Part shown: piece after piece, positions 6,639 to 12,692 of the stretch | How positions within the stretch are numbered: position 1 is the stretch's first letter | Layout: every line of letters starts with the position of its first letter | Assembly (NCBI GenBank): GCA_050250795.1 | Contig: JBFWNZ010000063.1 | Location: forward strand, 1 to 14,133 | Source of the DNA: JBFWNZ01 sp050250795 | GTDB lineage: Bacteria > Pseudomonadota > Alphaproteobacteria > UBA8366 | Direction: 5' to 3' | DNA length: 14,133 bases | Program-made: the position numbers and the translations under genes | The notes under the pieces: generated by a model | Seen by the model: only the letters and a program-made list of their open reading frames with translations | Told to the model about the DNA's origin: nothing | Databases searched by the model: none

Positions 6639-8060
6639 TCAGTTCAGGTATTCGCGAACGTCGACCAGCCGGCCCGCGATCGCAGCCGCGGCGGCCATGG
6701 CCGGGCTGACGAGGTGGGTTCGGGCGTTGCGCCCCTGCCGGCCCTCGAAATTGCGGTTGTTGGTCGAAGCCACGCGTTCGTAAGGGTTGGCGCGGTCGAG
6801 ATTCATGCCCGCGCACATCGAGCAGCCGGACTCGCGCCACTGGAAGCCCGCTTCGGTGAAGATCTTGTCCAGACCCTCGGCCTCGGCCTGCTTCTTCACC
6901 GCCCAGGAACCCGGCGAGATCATCGCCTCGACGATGTTGCCTGCGACCTTGCGGCCCTTCACCACCTCGGCGGCCATCCGCATGTCTTCCAGGCGGCTGT
7001 TGGTGCAGGAACCGATGAACACCCGGTCGACCTTCAGGTCGGCCATCGGCTGGCCCGCCTTCAAGCCCATATAGGCGATGGCGCGTTCCATCGCCTTGCG
7101 CTTCTCCGGCACGTCCAGCGACGACGGATCGGGCACGCGGCCGGTGATCGGCACCACGTCCTCGGGGCTGGTGCCCCAGGTGATCGTGGGGGCGATGTCG
7201 GCCACGTCGATCCGCACCGTCTTGTCGAACTTGGCGCCCGGATCGGTCGCAATGGTCTTCCAGAACGCCATCGCCGTGTCCCAGTCCGCGCCCTGCGGAA
7301 CCTTGGGGCGGCCTTTCAGATAGGCGTAGGTCTTCTCGTCGGGCGCGATCAGGCCGGCGCGCGCGCCGCCCTCGATCGTCATGTTCGACACGGTCATGCG
7401 CCCGTCCATGGACAGGGCCTTGATGCCCTCGCCCTGGTACTCGATCACATAGCCGGTGCCGCCGCCGGTGCCGATGATCCCGATCAGGTGCAGGATCAGG
7501 TCCTTGCCGCTGGTGCCGCGCGGCAGGGTGCCATCGACCTGGACCAGCATGCTCTTCGGCTGCGGCGTGCGCAGCGTCTGGGTGGCGAGCACATGCTCGA
7601 CCTCCGACGTGCCGATGCCGAAGGCAAGGCAGCCGAAGGCGCCGTGGGTCGAGGTATGGCTGTCGGCGCAGACCACGGTCGTGCCGGGCAGGGTGAAACC
7701 CTGCTCGGGGCCGATGACGTGGACGATGCCCTGGCGCTTGTCGAGCATCTCGAACAGCTCGATGCCGTACTGCTCGCAATTCTTCGACAGGGCCTCGACC
7801 TGCAGACGCGATTCCGGCTCGACGATGCTGTCGAGGCCGGCACTGCGGTCGGTGGTCGGCACGTTGTGGTCGGCGACCGCCAGGGACAGGCCCGGCTGCC
7901 GCACCGGACGGCCGCTCTCGCGCAGGCCCTCGAAGGCCTGCGGCGAGGTGCCGTCATGGACGAGGTGCCGGTCGATATAGAGGATGCAGATCCCCTGATC
8001 GTCCTTGTGCACCAGATGCGAGTCCCAGATCTTCTGGAACATCGTCTTCGGCTGGCTCAT
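6639..8060 (-). CDS. LeuC paralog 2: isopropylmalate isomerase-like large subunit
   Basis: Full-length (473 residues) LeuC-family large subunit. Cluster cysteines are Cys352, Cys413 and Cys416. Asp64-His65 (in canonical DHNVPT), His114, DSHTSTHG (133-140), NMTIE (226-230) and NRNFEGRQG are present and Gln41 is kept. Of the four extra copies it is closest to ordinary LeuC in these active-site segments. Distinctive changes are SPGSWAVKKQ (382-391), where the others have VPGSGxVK, plus NPYERVASTNNRN in place of NPGERCASTSNRN. It starts 25 bp after leuD with AAGGAG as Shine-Dalgarno, so it is in the same transcript as leuD and is the copy most closely linked to the only small subunit. It may act with LeuD on isopropylmalate or on a related 2-alkylmalate. 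Confidence 0.9.
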   Translation of the reverse strand: MSQPKTMFQKIWDSHLVHKDDQGICILYIDRHLVHDGTSPQAFEGLRESGRPVRQPGLSLAVADHNVPTTDRSAGLDSIVEPESRLQVEALSKNCEQYGIELFEMLDKRQGIVHVIGPEQGFTLPGTTVVCADSHTSTHGAFGCLAFGIGTSEVEHVLATQTLRTPQPKSMLVQVDGTLPRGTSGKDLILHLIGIIGTGGGTGYVIEYQGEGIKALSMDGRMTVSNMTIEGGARAGLIAPDEKTYAYLKGRPKVPQGADWDTAMAFWKTIATDPGAKFDKTVRIDVADIAPTITWGTSPEDVVPITGRVPDPSSLDVPEKRKAMERAIAYMGLKAGQPMADLKVDRVFIGSCTNSRLEDMRMAAEVVKGRKVAGNIVEAMISPGSWAVKKQAEAEGLDKIFTEAGFQWRESGCSMCAGMNLDRANPYERVASTNNRNFEGRQGRNARTHLVSPAMAAAAAIAGRLVDVREYLN

Positions 8061-8085
8061 CTGCTCGGTCTCCTTGCGCGCCGGA

Positions 8086-8709
8086 CTACTCGGCCGCGCC
8101 GCGGTAGAGCCAGGGGAACTGCGACTGCTGCTTCTTCTCGAAGGCGGAGATCGCTTCTTCCTGCTGCAGGGTCAGCCCGATGTCGTCCAGGCCGTTCAGC
8201 AGGCAATGCTTGCGGAAGGGCTCGACGTCGAACTTGATCTTCGCGCCGTTGGGCCGCGTGATCTCCTGCTTCTCCAGGTCGATGGCGAGTTCCGGGTTCT
8301 CGCGGTCCTGCGCATCGGCCAGCAGGGCGTCCAGTTGCTCCTTGGTCACGCGGACCGGCAGCAGGCCGTTCTTGAAGCAGTTGTTGTAGAAAATGTCGCC
8401 GAAGCTGGTCGAGATGACGCAGCGGACGCCATAATCCTTGAGCGCCCAGGGTGCGTGCTCGCGCGACGAGCCGCAGCCGAAATTGTCGCCGGCGACGATG
8501 ATCTGCGCGCCGCGATACGGCTCCTGGTTCATGATGAAGTCGGGGTTGTCCGACCCGTCTTCCTTGTAGCGCCACTCGTCGAACAGATGCACGCCGAGGC
8601 CGGTGCGCTTGATCGTGCGCAGATACAGCTTCGGAATGATCTGGTCGGTGTCGATGTTGATGTTGGGGAACGGTGCAGCGATGCCCTTCAGCGTCGTGAA
8701 CTTGTCCAT
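8086..8709 (-). CDS. leuD: 3-isopropylmalate dehydratase small subunit
   Basis: Small, swivelling-domain subunit of isopropylmalate isomerase; it closes over the [4Fe-4S] site carried by LeuC and supplies part of the substrate pocket. The 207 residues are a normal length. Visible signatures are NIDTDQIIPK (18-27), the substrate-specificity loop YLRTIKRTG (29-37) and the active-site GCGSSREHAPWAL (78-90), including the conserved Ser/Arg pair. The C-terminal half, with FRKHCLLNGLDDIGLTLQ (165-182), is also canonical. The start ATG at 8709 has an AAGGAA Shine-Dalgarno 7 nt upstream. This is the only small subunit in the window, although five large-subunit genes flank it, so it must either serve several partners or the others depend on small subunits encoded elsewhere. 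Confidence 0.97.
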   Translation of the reverse strand: MDKFTTLKGIAAPFPNINIDTDQIIPKLYLRTIKRTGLGVHLFDEWRYKEDGSDNPDFIMNQEPYRGAQIIVAGDNFGCGSSREHAPWALKDYGVRCVISTSFGDIFYNNCFKNGLLPVRVTKEQLDALLADAQDRENPELAIDLEKQEITRPNGAKIKFDVEPFRKHCLLNGLDDIGLTLQQEEAISAFEKKQQSQFPWLYRGAAE

Positions 8710-8790
8710 CTCGCGTTTCCTTCTCGCTTGCGTCCTATTGCGTTCGGTTCGGCCGGTTGGGCTCGTTATCCGTTATCTGCAATCCCTGCT
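8710..8790 (-). other. orf68-leuD gap
   Basis: 81 bp between the small ORF and leuD. It has a short tandem GATAACG repeat on the minus strand and the leuD Shine-Dalgarno (AAGGAA). I see no terminator or convincing promoter, so co-transcription with leuC1 is the simple reading. Confidence 0.3.
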
Positions 8791-8997
8791 CTAGCGTCGC
8801 CGGCGGCCGCGCATGGACCAGATCATGGCCGGATCCAGCTTGGCCTGCGGTTCATCCTCACGGGCCTTCGCGGTGCCGTCGCCGGACTTCGGCGCCGTCT
8901 TCACGAACCAGCCGGTCGAGCGCAGGTCGCGCCCGAACAGGCGGTCGACGCCCTCCAGCGGCTGCTGCGCCTGTGCCGCGCGCCCGGTCTCGTTCAT
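8791..8997 (-). CDS. Small basic protein of unknown function, coupled to leuC1
   Basis: A 68-residue ORF, beginning MNETGRAAQAQQPLEGVDRL and ending in MRGRRRR before TAG. Its ATG overlaps the TGA of leuC1 in an ATGA tetranucleotide (8994-8997), the classical arrangement for translational coupling, and it sits exactly between the housekeeping large-subunit gene and leuD. I do not recognise a domain. It has no signal peptide or membrane segment; the middle (around STGWFVKTAPKSGDG) is the only part with aromatic residues, and both ends are Arg-rich. It could be a small accessory factor for isomerase assembly, or a fast-evolving filler ORF. The position supports it being translated; the function is unknown. 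Confidence 0.6.
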   Translation of the reverse strand: MNETGRAAQAQQPLEGVDRLFGRDLRSTGWFVKTAPKSGDGTAKAREDEPQAKLDPAMIWSMRGRRRR

Positions 8998-10397
8998 CGC
9001 ACCAGCTCCCGTACATCGGTCAGGCGGCCCGTCACCGCCGCCGCCGCGGCCATTGCCGGGCTGACGAGATGCGTGCGGCCGCCGCGGCCCTGCCGCCCCT
9101 GAAAATTGCGGTTGGTCGTCGACGCGCAGCGCTCGCCCGGATCGAGACGGTCCGTGTTCATCGCCATACACATCGAGCAGCCCGGCTCGCGCCAGTCGAA
9201 GCCGGCCTCTTTCAGGATGGCGGCAATGCCCTCGTCCTCGGCCTGCTTCTTCACCAAACCGGAGCCGGGAACCACCATCGCCCACACGCCCTTCGCCACC
9301 TTGCGCCCCTTGGCGACCGCGGCGACCGCGCGCAAATCCTCGATCCGGCCGTTGGTGCAGGAACCGATGAACACGCGCTGCACCTCGACATCGGTCATCC
9401 GCGTGCCGGGCGTCAGGCCCATATACTCCAGCGCCCGCTCAATGGATTCGCGGCGCTCGGGCGAATCCGCCTTCTTCGGGTCCGGGACCACACCCGAAAT
9501 CGGGATCACATCCTCGGGGCTGGTGCCCCAGGTCGTCAGCGGCTCGATCTTCGAGATGTCCACCGTCACATCGGTGTCGAAATGTGCGCCCTCGTCGGTA
9601 TGCAGCGTCTTCCAATAGGCGACCGCCGCATCCCAGTCCGCGCCCTTCGGCGACCGCGGCCGGCCCTTCAGATAGGCGAAGGTCGTCTCGTCGGGCGCAA
9701 TCAGGCCGGCGCGCGCGCCCGCCTCGATGGCCATGTTCGAGATCGTCAGCCGGCCTTCCATCGACAGTGCCTTGATCGCCGGCCCAGCAAACTCGATCAC
9801 ATGGCCGGTGCCGCCGCCGGTGCCGATCTTGCCGATGATCGCCAGCACGATGTCCTTGGCCGTGCAGCCGAAGGGCAGCTCGCCGACGACGTTGACGCGC
9901 ATGTTCTTCGACTTGCGCTGCACCAGCGTCTGGGTGGCCAGCACATGCTCGACCTCCGAAGTGCCGATGCCGAAGGCCAGCGCGCCCATCGCGCCATGCG
10001 TCGAGGTATGGCTGTCGCCGCAGACGATGGTGTAGCCCGGCTGGCTCAACCCCTGTTCGGGCCCGACCACATGCACGATGCCGTTGCGCGGGTCGCCCAC
10101 GTCGAACAGCTCCACGCCGAACTGCTTGGTGTTGGCGCGCAGGGCGTCGATCTGGACCTGGGAATCCTCCGGAATGCCGGTGCTGAGATCGGTCGGGATA
10201 TTGTGATCGATCAGCGCCTGGGTCCGCTCCGGCCGCCGCACCCCGCGATGCGCCGAGCGCAGGCCGTCATAGGGCTGCGGCGTCGTCACCTCATGCGTCA
10301 GGTGCAGGTCGATATAGAGGATGGCCGTGCCATCCTCCTGGGTATGGACGACGTGGCTCTCCCAAATCTTGTCGAAGAGCGTACGCGGCTTGGCCAT
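8994..10397 (-). CDS. leuC: 3-isopropylmalate dehydratase large subunit (housekeeping copy)
   Basis: Large subunit of isopropylmalate isomerase (467 residues), the second dedicated step of leucine synthesis. All canonical features are present: Gln41, Asp64-His65 in DHNIPT, His109, CGDSHTSTHG (126-135), SNMAIE (220-225), Cys347 in GSCTNGR, Cys407 and Cys410 in GCSMC, and GERCASTTNRNFQGRQG (421-437). Unlike the other four copies it has Leu31 (YIDLH, where they have YIDRH), GALAFG rather than GCLA/GCIA, SQPG instead of the TLPG or VLPG of the others, and keeps RCAST. It directly follows rplS, as expected for the ancestral gene, and its stop overlaps the start of the small coupled ORF that precedes leuD. 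I take this as leuC1, the biosynthetic enzyme. Shine-Dalgarno GAGGG lies 8 nt before the ATG. Confidence 0.96.
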   Translation of the reverse strand: MAKPRTLFDKIWESHVVHTQEDGTAILYIDLHLTHEVTTPQPYDGLRSAHRGVRRPERTQALIDHNIPTDLSTGIPEDSQVQIDALRANTKQFGVELFDVGDPRNGIVHVVGPEQGLSQPGYTIVCGDSHTSTHGAMGALAFGIGTSEVEHVLATQTLVQRKSKNMRVNVVGELPFGCTAKDIVLAIIGKIGTGGGTGHVIEFAGPAIKALSMEGRLTISNMAIEAGARAGLIAPDETTFAYLKGRPRSPKGADWDAAVAYWKTLHTDEGAHFDTDVTVDISKIEPLTTWGTSPEDVIPISGVVPDPKKADSPERRESIERALEYMGLTPGTRMTDVEVQRVFIGSCTNGRIEDLRAVAAVAKGRKVAKGVWAMVVPGSGLVKKQAEDEGIAAILKEAGFDWREPGCSMCMAMNTDRLDPGERCASTTNRNFQGRQGRGGRTHLVSPAMAAAAAVTGRLTDVRELVR

Positions 10398-10417
10398 CGG
10401 AGGTTCCCTCGCAGCGG

Positions 10418-10423
10418 ATTATA
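10418..10423 (-). promoter_or_regulatory. Candidate -10 box for the leu genes
   Basis: The minus strand reads a perfect TATAAT 20 bp before the leuC1 ATG. The -35 region is poor (TATCCA at a 17-bp spacing) and overlaps the hairpin at 10429-10457. If used, the leader would be only about a dozen bases. This is a weak candidate resting on the hexamer alone. Confidence 0.25.
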
Positions 10424-10428
10424 TCATT

Positions 10429-10457
10429 CGGCGGCGCATGTGGATATTGCGCCGCCG
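10429..10457 (-). terminator. Perfect GC hairpin between rplS and leuC1
   Basis: Inverted repeat cggcggcgca (10429-10438) and tgcgccgccg (10448-10457), a perfect 10-bp stem with a 9-nt loop, 21 nt after the rplS stop. On the minus strand it is followed by AATGATATAAT rather than a T-run. It could be a terminator without a U-tract, an RNA-stability hairpin protecting the rplS 3' end, or an operator overlapping the candidate promoter. Confidence 0.4.
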
Positions 10458-10478
10458 GGGATCAAGCGTTCCGCTGCA

Positions 10479-10898
10479 TCATGACTCGGTTGCCGCGCTC
10501 CCGCCAGTCGCCGTTTCGCCTTCCTGCTGCGCACGGCGCGCACTGCTTTCCTCGGCGATACGGGCTGCCTTGCCGCGCAGGCCGCGCAGGTAATACAGCT
10601 TCGCCCGGCGCACCGCGCCGCGCCGCACCACCTCGATGGAATCGATCCGCGGACTGTACAGCGGGAAGACGCGCTCGACGCCCTCGCCATAGCTGATCTT
10701 GCGCACCGTGAACGAGCTGTTCAGGGCCGCGTTGCGACGCGCGATGCACACGCCCTCGAAGGCCTGGATACGCTCGCGCGAGCCTTCGACGACCTTCACG
10801 TTCACGCGGACCGTGTCCCCCGGCTTGAACCGCGGCATCGGCTTGCCGCCGGTCAGCTTCTCGATCTGCTCCTGCTCGAGCTGTTGGATGATGTTCAT
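10479..10898 (-). CDS. rplS: 50S ribosomal protein L19
   Basis: Structural protein of the large ribosomal subunit near the 30S interface. The 139 residues include the family core: PRFKPGDTVRVNVKVVEGSR (22-41), IQAFEGVCIARRN (44-56), FTVRKISYGEGVERVFPLYS (63-82), and the basic VRRGAVRRAKLYYLRGLRGKAARI. A Lys-poor, Gln/Glu/Ala-rich tail follows (about 115-139), typical of alphaproteobacterial L19. The frame continues upstream, but the start is placed at the ATG at 10898 because MNIIQQLEQEQ is the canonical N-terminus and AGAGGA lies about 8 nt before it. It follows trmD by 34 bp, with a small GACCCC-GTC-GGGGTC hairpin overlapping the trmD stop. Confidence 0.97.
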   Translation of the reverse strand: MNIIQQLEQEQIEKLTGGKPMPRFKPGDTVRVNVKVVEGSRERIQAFEGVCIARRNAALNSSFTVRKISYGEGVERVFPLYSPRIDSIEVVRRGAVRRAKLYYLRGLRGKAARIAEESSARRAQQEGETATGGSAATES

Positions 10899-10919
10899 GG
10901 CTCCGATCCTCTTCTTCTG

Positions 10920-10934
10920 GACCCCGACGGGGTC
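10920..10934 (-). repeat. Short hairpin at the trmD stop
   Basis: Plus-strand gaccccgacggggtc forms a perfect 6-bp stem with a 3-nt loop, overlapping the trmD stop codon and lying 21 nt before the rplS start. There is no T-run. It may modulate the ratio of L19 to TrmD, which are made at very different levels in other bacteria, but that is inference. Confidence 0.35.
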
Positions 10935-11652
10935 ACGATCCGGGTTGCTGCAATCCGCCGGCACGGCGGGCGACATGGCGTGCCCATAAATCCGGCCGGC
11001 GTTCCGCCGTGACGCGGCGCGCTGCGGCGCTGCGCCAGGCGGCGATGTTCTCGTGATGCCCCGACAGCAGGACCGGGGGCACCTTGCGCCCCTGCCACGC
11101 CGCGGGGCGGGTGTATTGCGGATATTCCAGCAGGCCGTCGGCGAAGCTTTCCTCCTCCGCCGACGCGGCACCGCCCATGACGCCGGGCAGCAGGCGGACG
11201 CAGGCGTCGATGAGCGCGATCGCCGCCGGCTCGCCGCCCGACAGCACGATGTCGCCCAGGCTGACCTCCATCAGGCCCCGCGCCTCGATCACCCGCTCGT
11301 CCAGCCCTTCGTAGCGGCCGCAGAGCAGCGTCATGCCCGGCCCCGCCGCAAGGTCGCGGACCAGCGCCTGATCGGCCGGGCGGCCGCGCGGCGTCAGATA
11401 GATCGCCGGCCCCGCTCCCGCCGCGGCGGCGAGCGCCCGGTCGACCACGTCCGGACGCAGCACCATGCCGGCCCCGCCGCCCGCCGGCGGACCGTCCACC
11501 GTGCGGTGCCGGTCCGTCGCGAAACCGCGGATGTCGGTCGCCTCCAGCCGCCATTGTCCATCGGACAGCGCACGGCCCGCCAGCGAATGCCCCAGCGGCC
11601 CCGGGAACATCTCGGGGAACAGGGTCAGGACATGGACGGTCCAGGCGTTCAC
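10933..11652 (-). CDS. trmD: tRNA (guanine37-N1)-methyltransferase
   Basis: Uses S-adenosylmethionine to methylate G37 of tRNAs reading CUN, CCN and CGG-type codons, preventing +1 frameshifting. The 239 residues show the SPOUT trefoil-knot signatures: LCGRYEGLDERV (110-121) and SLGDIVLSGGE (131-141), plus GGGAGMV (58-64) and the C-terminal HHENIAAWR segment. The start is GTG at 11652, overlapping the rimM stop in a GTGA tetranucleotide, so translation is coupled to rimM. It sits in the conserved rpsP-rimM-trmD-rplS order. Confidence 0.96.
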   Translation of the reverse strand: MNAWTVHVLTLFPEMFPGPLGHSLAGRALSDGQWRLEATDIRGFATDRHRTVDGPPAGGGAGMVLRPDVVDRALAAAAGAGPAIYLTPRGRPADQALVRDLAAGPGMTLLCGRYEGLDERVIEARGLMEVSLGDIVLSGGEPAAIALIDACVRLLPGVMGGAASAEEESFADGLLEYPQYTRPAAWQGRKVPPVLLSGHHENIAAWRSAAARRVTAERRPDLWARHVARRAGGLQQPGS

Positions 11653-12215
11653 GATCCCGCCTCCTCGTCCTTCGCCGGCCGCGCATCGACCGTGTCGGGC
11701 ATGCAGACCGTCAGCCGCCCGGCCGCAAGGTCGATCTCGGGCACGCAGGCGCGGGTGAACGGCACGACCGCCGTCCCGCCCTCCGCCAGCGCGAGATCCA
11801 GCATGTCGCCGGCGCCGAAATCGTGCACCGCGCGCACCGTGCCGAGAACCGTCCCATCCGGCGCCGCCGCCGTCAGGCCGATCAGGTCGGCATGGTAGAA
11901 TTCGTCCTCCTCGGGCGCCGGCAGGCGGCCGCGGTCGACGAACAGCTCGGTGCCCCGCAGGGCCTCGGCGGCGTTACGGTCGGTCACGCCGTCCACCTTG
12001 GCGACGACCAGCCCGCGGGTCATGCCGGTGGCATGCAGCGTAAAGCGCCGGCCGGCGCGGTCGGTGAGCGGGCCATAGGCGGCCACGTCCTCGGGCCGGG
12101 CGGTGAAGCTCTTCACCCGCACCTGCCCGCGAACGCCCTGCGCCCCGGCGATCGCGCCGAGACAGACCTTGTCCCGTGCCGTGTCCCGCGTCATGTCCAA
12201 CGCCGCTCCCTGCAC
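11649..12215 (-). CDS. rimM: 16S rRNA processing / 30S maturation factor
   Basis: Assembly factor that binds S19 and helps mature the 30S head. The N-terminal RimM domain shows VCLGAIAGAQGVRGQVRVKS (17-36), the linker has EDEFYHADLIGL (103-114), and the C-terminal PRC-barrel has VHDFGAGDMLDLAL (130-143). The 188 residues given start at GTG (12215) with AGGAG 8 nt upstream. An alternative ATG at 12194 (7 residues shorter) has AGGGAG 11 nt upstream and leaves a more usual N-terminus (MTRDTARDKVCLG), so the start is uncertain. The stop overlaps trmD. Confidence 0.94.
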   Translation of the reverse strand: MQGAALDMTRDTARDKVCLGAIAGAQGVRGQVRVKSFTARPEDVAAYGPLTDRAGRRFTLHATGMTRGLVVAKVDGVTDRNAAEALRGTELFVDRGRLPAPEEDEFYHADLIGLTAAAPDGTVLGTVRAVHDFGAGDMLDLALAEGGTAVVPFTRACVPEIDLAAGRLTVCMPDTVDARPAKDEEAGS

Positions 12216-12243
12216 TGCCGCCGCTCCTGCGACCCGCCGGGCC

Positions 12244-12348
12244 TCAGCCCGCCGGCTGCTCCTCGGACGCCGCAGCGGCAGCAGCGGCCTCAGCCGCGGC
12301 CTGGCGCTGCTCTTCCTTCTCCTTCAGGCGCGCCACGGCCTTCTTCTA
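12244..12348 (-). other. In-frame C-terminal extension of rpsP behind a TAG
   Basis: The rpsP frame continues past TAG (12348-12346) for 33 codons to TGA (12246-12244). The encoded tail starts KKAVARLKEKEEQRQ, runs through an Ala-rich stretch and ends SEEQPAG. Alphaproteobacterial S16 proteins commonly carry such Lys/Glu/Ala tails after a SAPKK-like junction, so this looks like the original gene end. AAG to TAG is a single-base change. It may be a recent nonsense mutation, a sequencing or assembly error, or a read-through site. Confidence 0.7.
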
Positions 12349-12639
12349 GGGCGCGCTCTGCTGCGGCTGCTCGCGATGCGACGGCGTCGCACCGATCTCG
12401 GCATAGCCGAGGAAGCGCGCGACGCGGTCCGACGGCAGCGCGCCGACCGACAGCCAATGCTTGATGCGCTCGACCTCAAGCTTGATGCGGTCCGGATGAT
12501 CCGAGGCCAGCATCGGGTTGTAGGTGCCCACCTTCTCGATGAAGCGGCCGTCGCGCGGCGAGCGCGAATCCGCAACGACGATCCGATAGAAGGGCCGCTT
12601 CTTCGCGCCACCGCGGGCGAGACGAATTCTGAGGGACAT
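12346..12639 (-). CDS. rpsP: 30S ribosomal protein S16 (apparently shortened by an in-frame TAG)
   Basis: Small-subunit assembly protein. The first ~80 residues are canonical: MSLRIRLARGGAKKRPFYRI, VADSRSPRDGRFIEKVGTYNP (22-42), then the segment ending LSVGALPSDRVARFLG. The product as written has 97 residues. That is longer than the E. coli protein (82), so the folded core is complete, but it stops at TAG exactly where alphaproteobacterial S16 usually continues with a charged and Ala-rich tail; that tail is still encoded in frame downstream. With the longer end (TGA at 12244) the gene would have 131 residues and finish 28 bp before the rimM GTG. The start has AAGGAAGGAA upstream. It follows ffh by 53 bp. 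Confidence 0.93.
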   Translation of the reverse strand: MSLRIRLARGGAKKRPFYRIVVADSRSPRDGRFIEKVGTYNPMLASDHPDRIKLEVERIKHWLSVGALPSDRVARFLGYAEIGATPSHREQPQQSAP

Positions 12640-12692
12640 TCGGCTGACTTCCTTCCTTGCCGTGAAAACCGTGAGTGAAACCTTGATGGCCG

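Noticed and set aside
2227..8060. Reading the tandem leuC genes as an assembly duplication or as pseudogenes
   Set aside because: The copies differ throughout at protein level, have distinct spacers and Shine-Dalgarno sites, and all keep full length and catalytic residues. Collapsed or duplicated contigs would give near-identical copies.
3738..8237. A 1499-codon open frame on the plus strand, antisense to leuC4, leuC3, leuC2 and part of leuD, with repeated motifs
   Set aside because: It is a shadow of the codon bias of the minus-strand genes; its internal repetition simply mirrors the tandem leuC homology, and its protein is His/Arg/Ala-rich with no recognisable domain.
2227..10397. Calling the extra LeuC copies aconitase or homoaconitase
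   Set aside because: Lengths (467-473), the GCSMC and NRNFEGRQG contexts and the separate small subunit fit the bacterial LeuC type; nothing in the sequence identifies homoaconitate or citrate as substrate.
8757..10484. A 575-codon plus-strand open frame antisense to leuC1
   Set aside because: Low-complexity Arg/His/Ala/Gly translation opposite a clear LeuC; no supporting motif.
10479..11171. Extended N-terminus for rplS (230 codons)
   Set aside because: The extra part runs back through trmD in another frame; L19 begins canonically at MNIIQQLEQEQ with a suitable Shine-Dalgarno.
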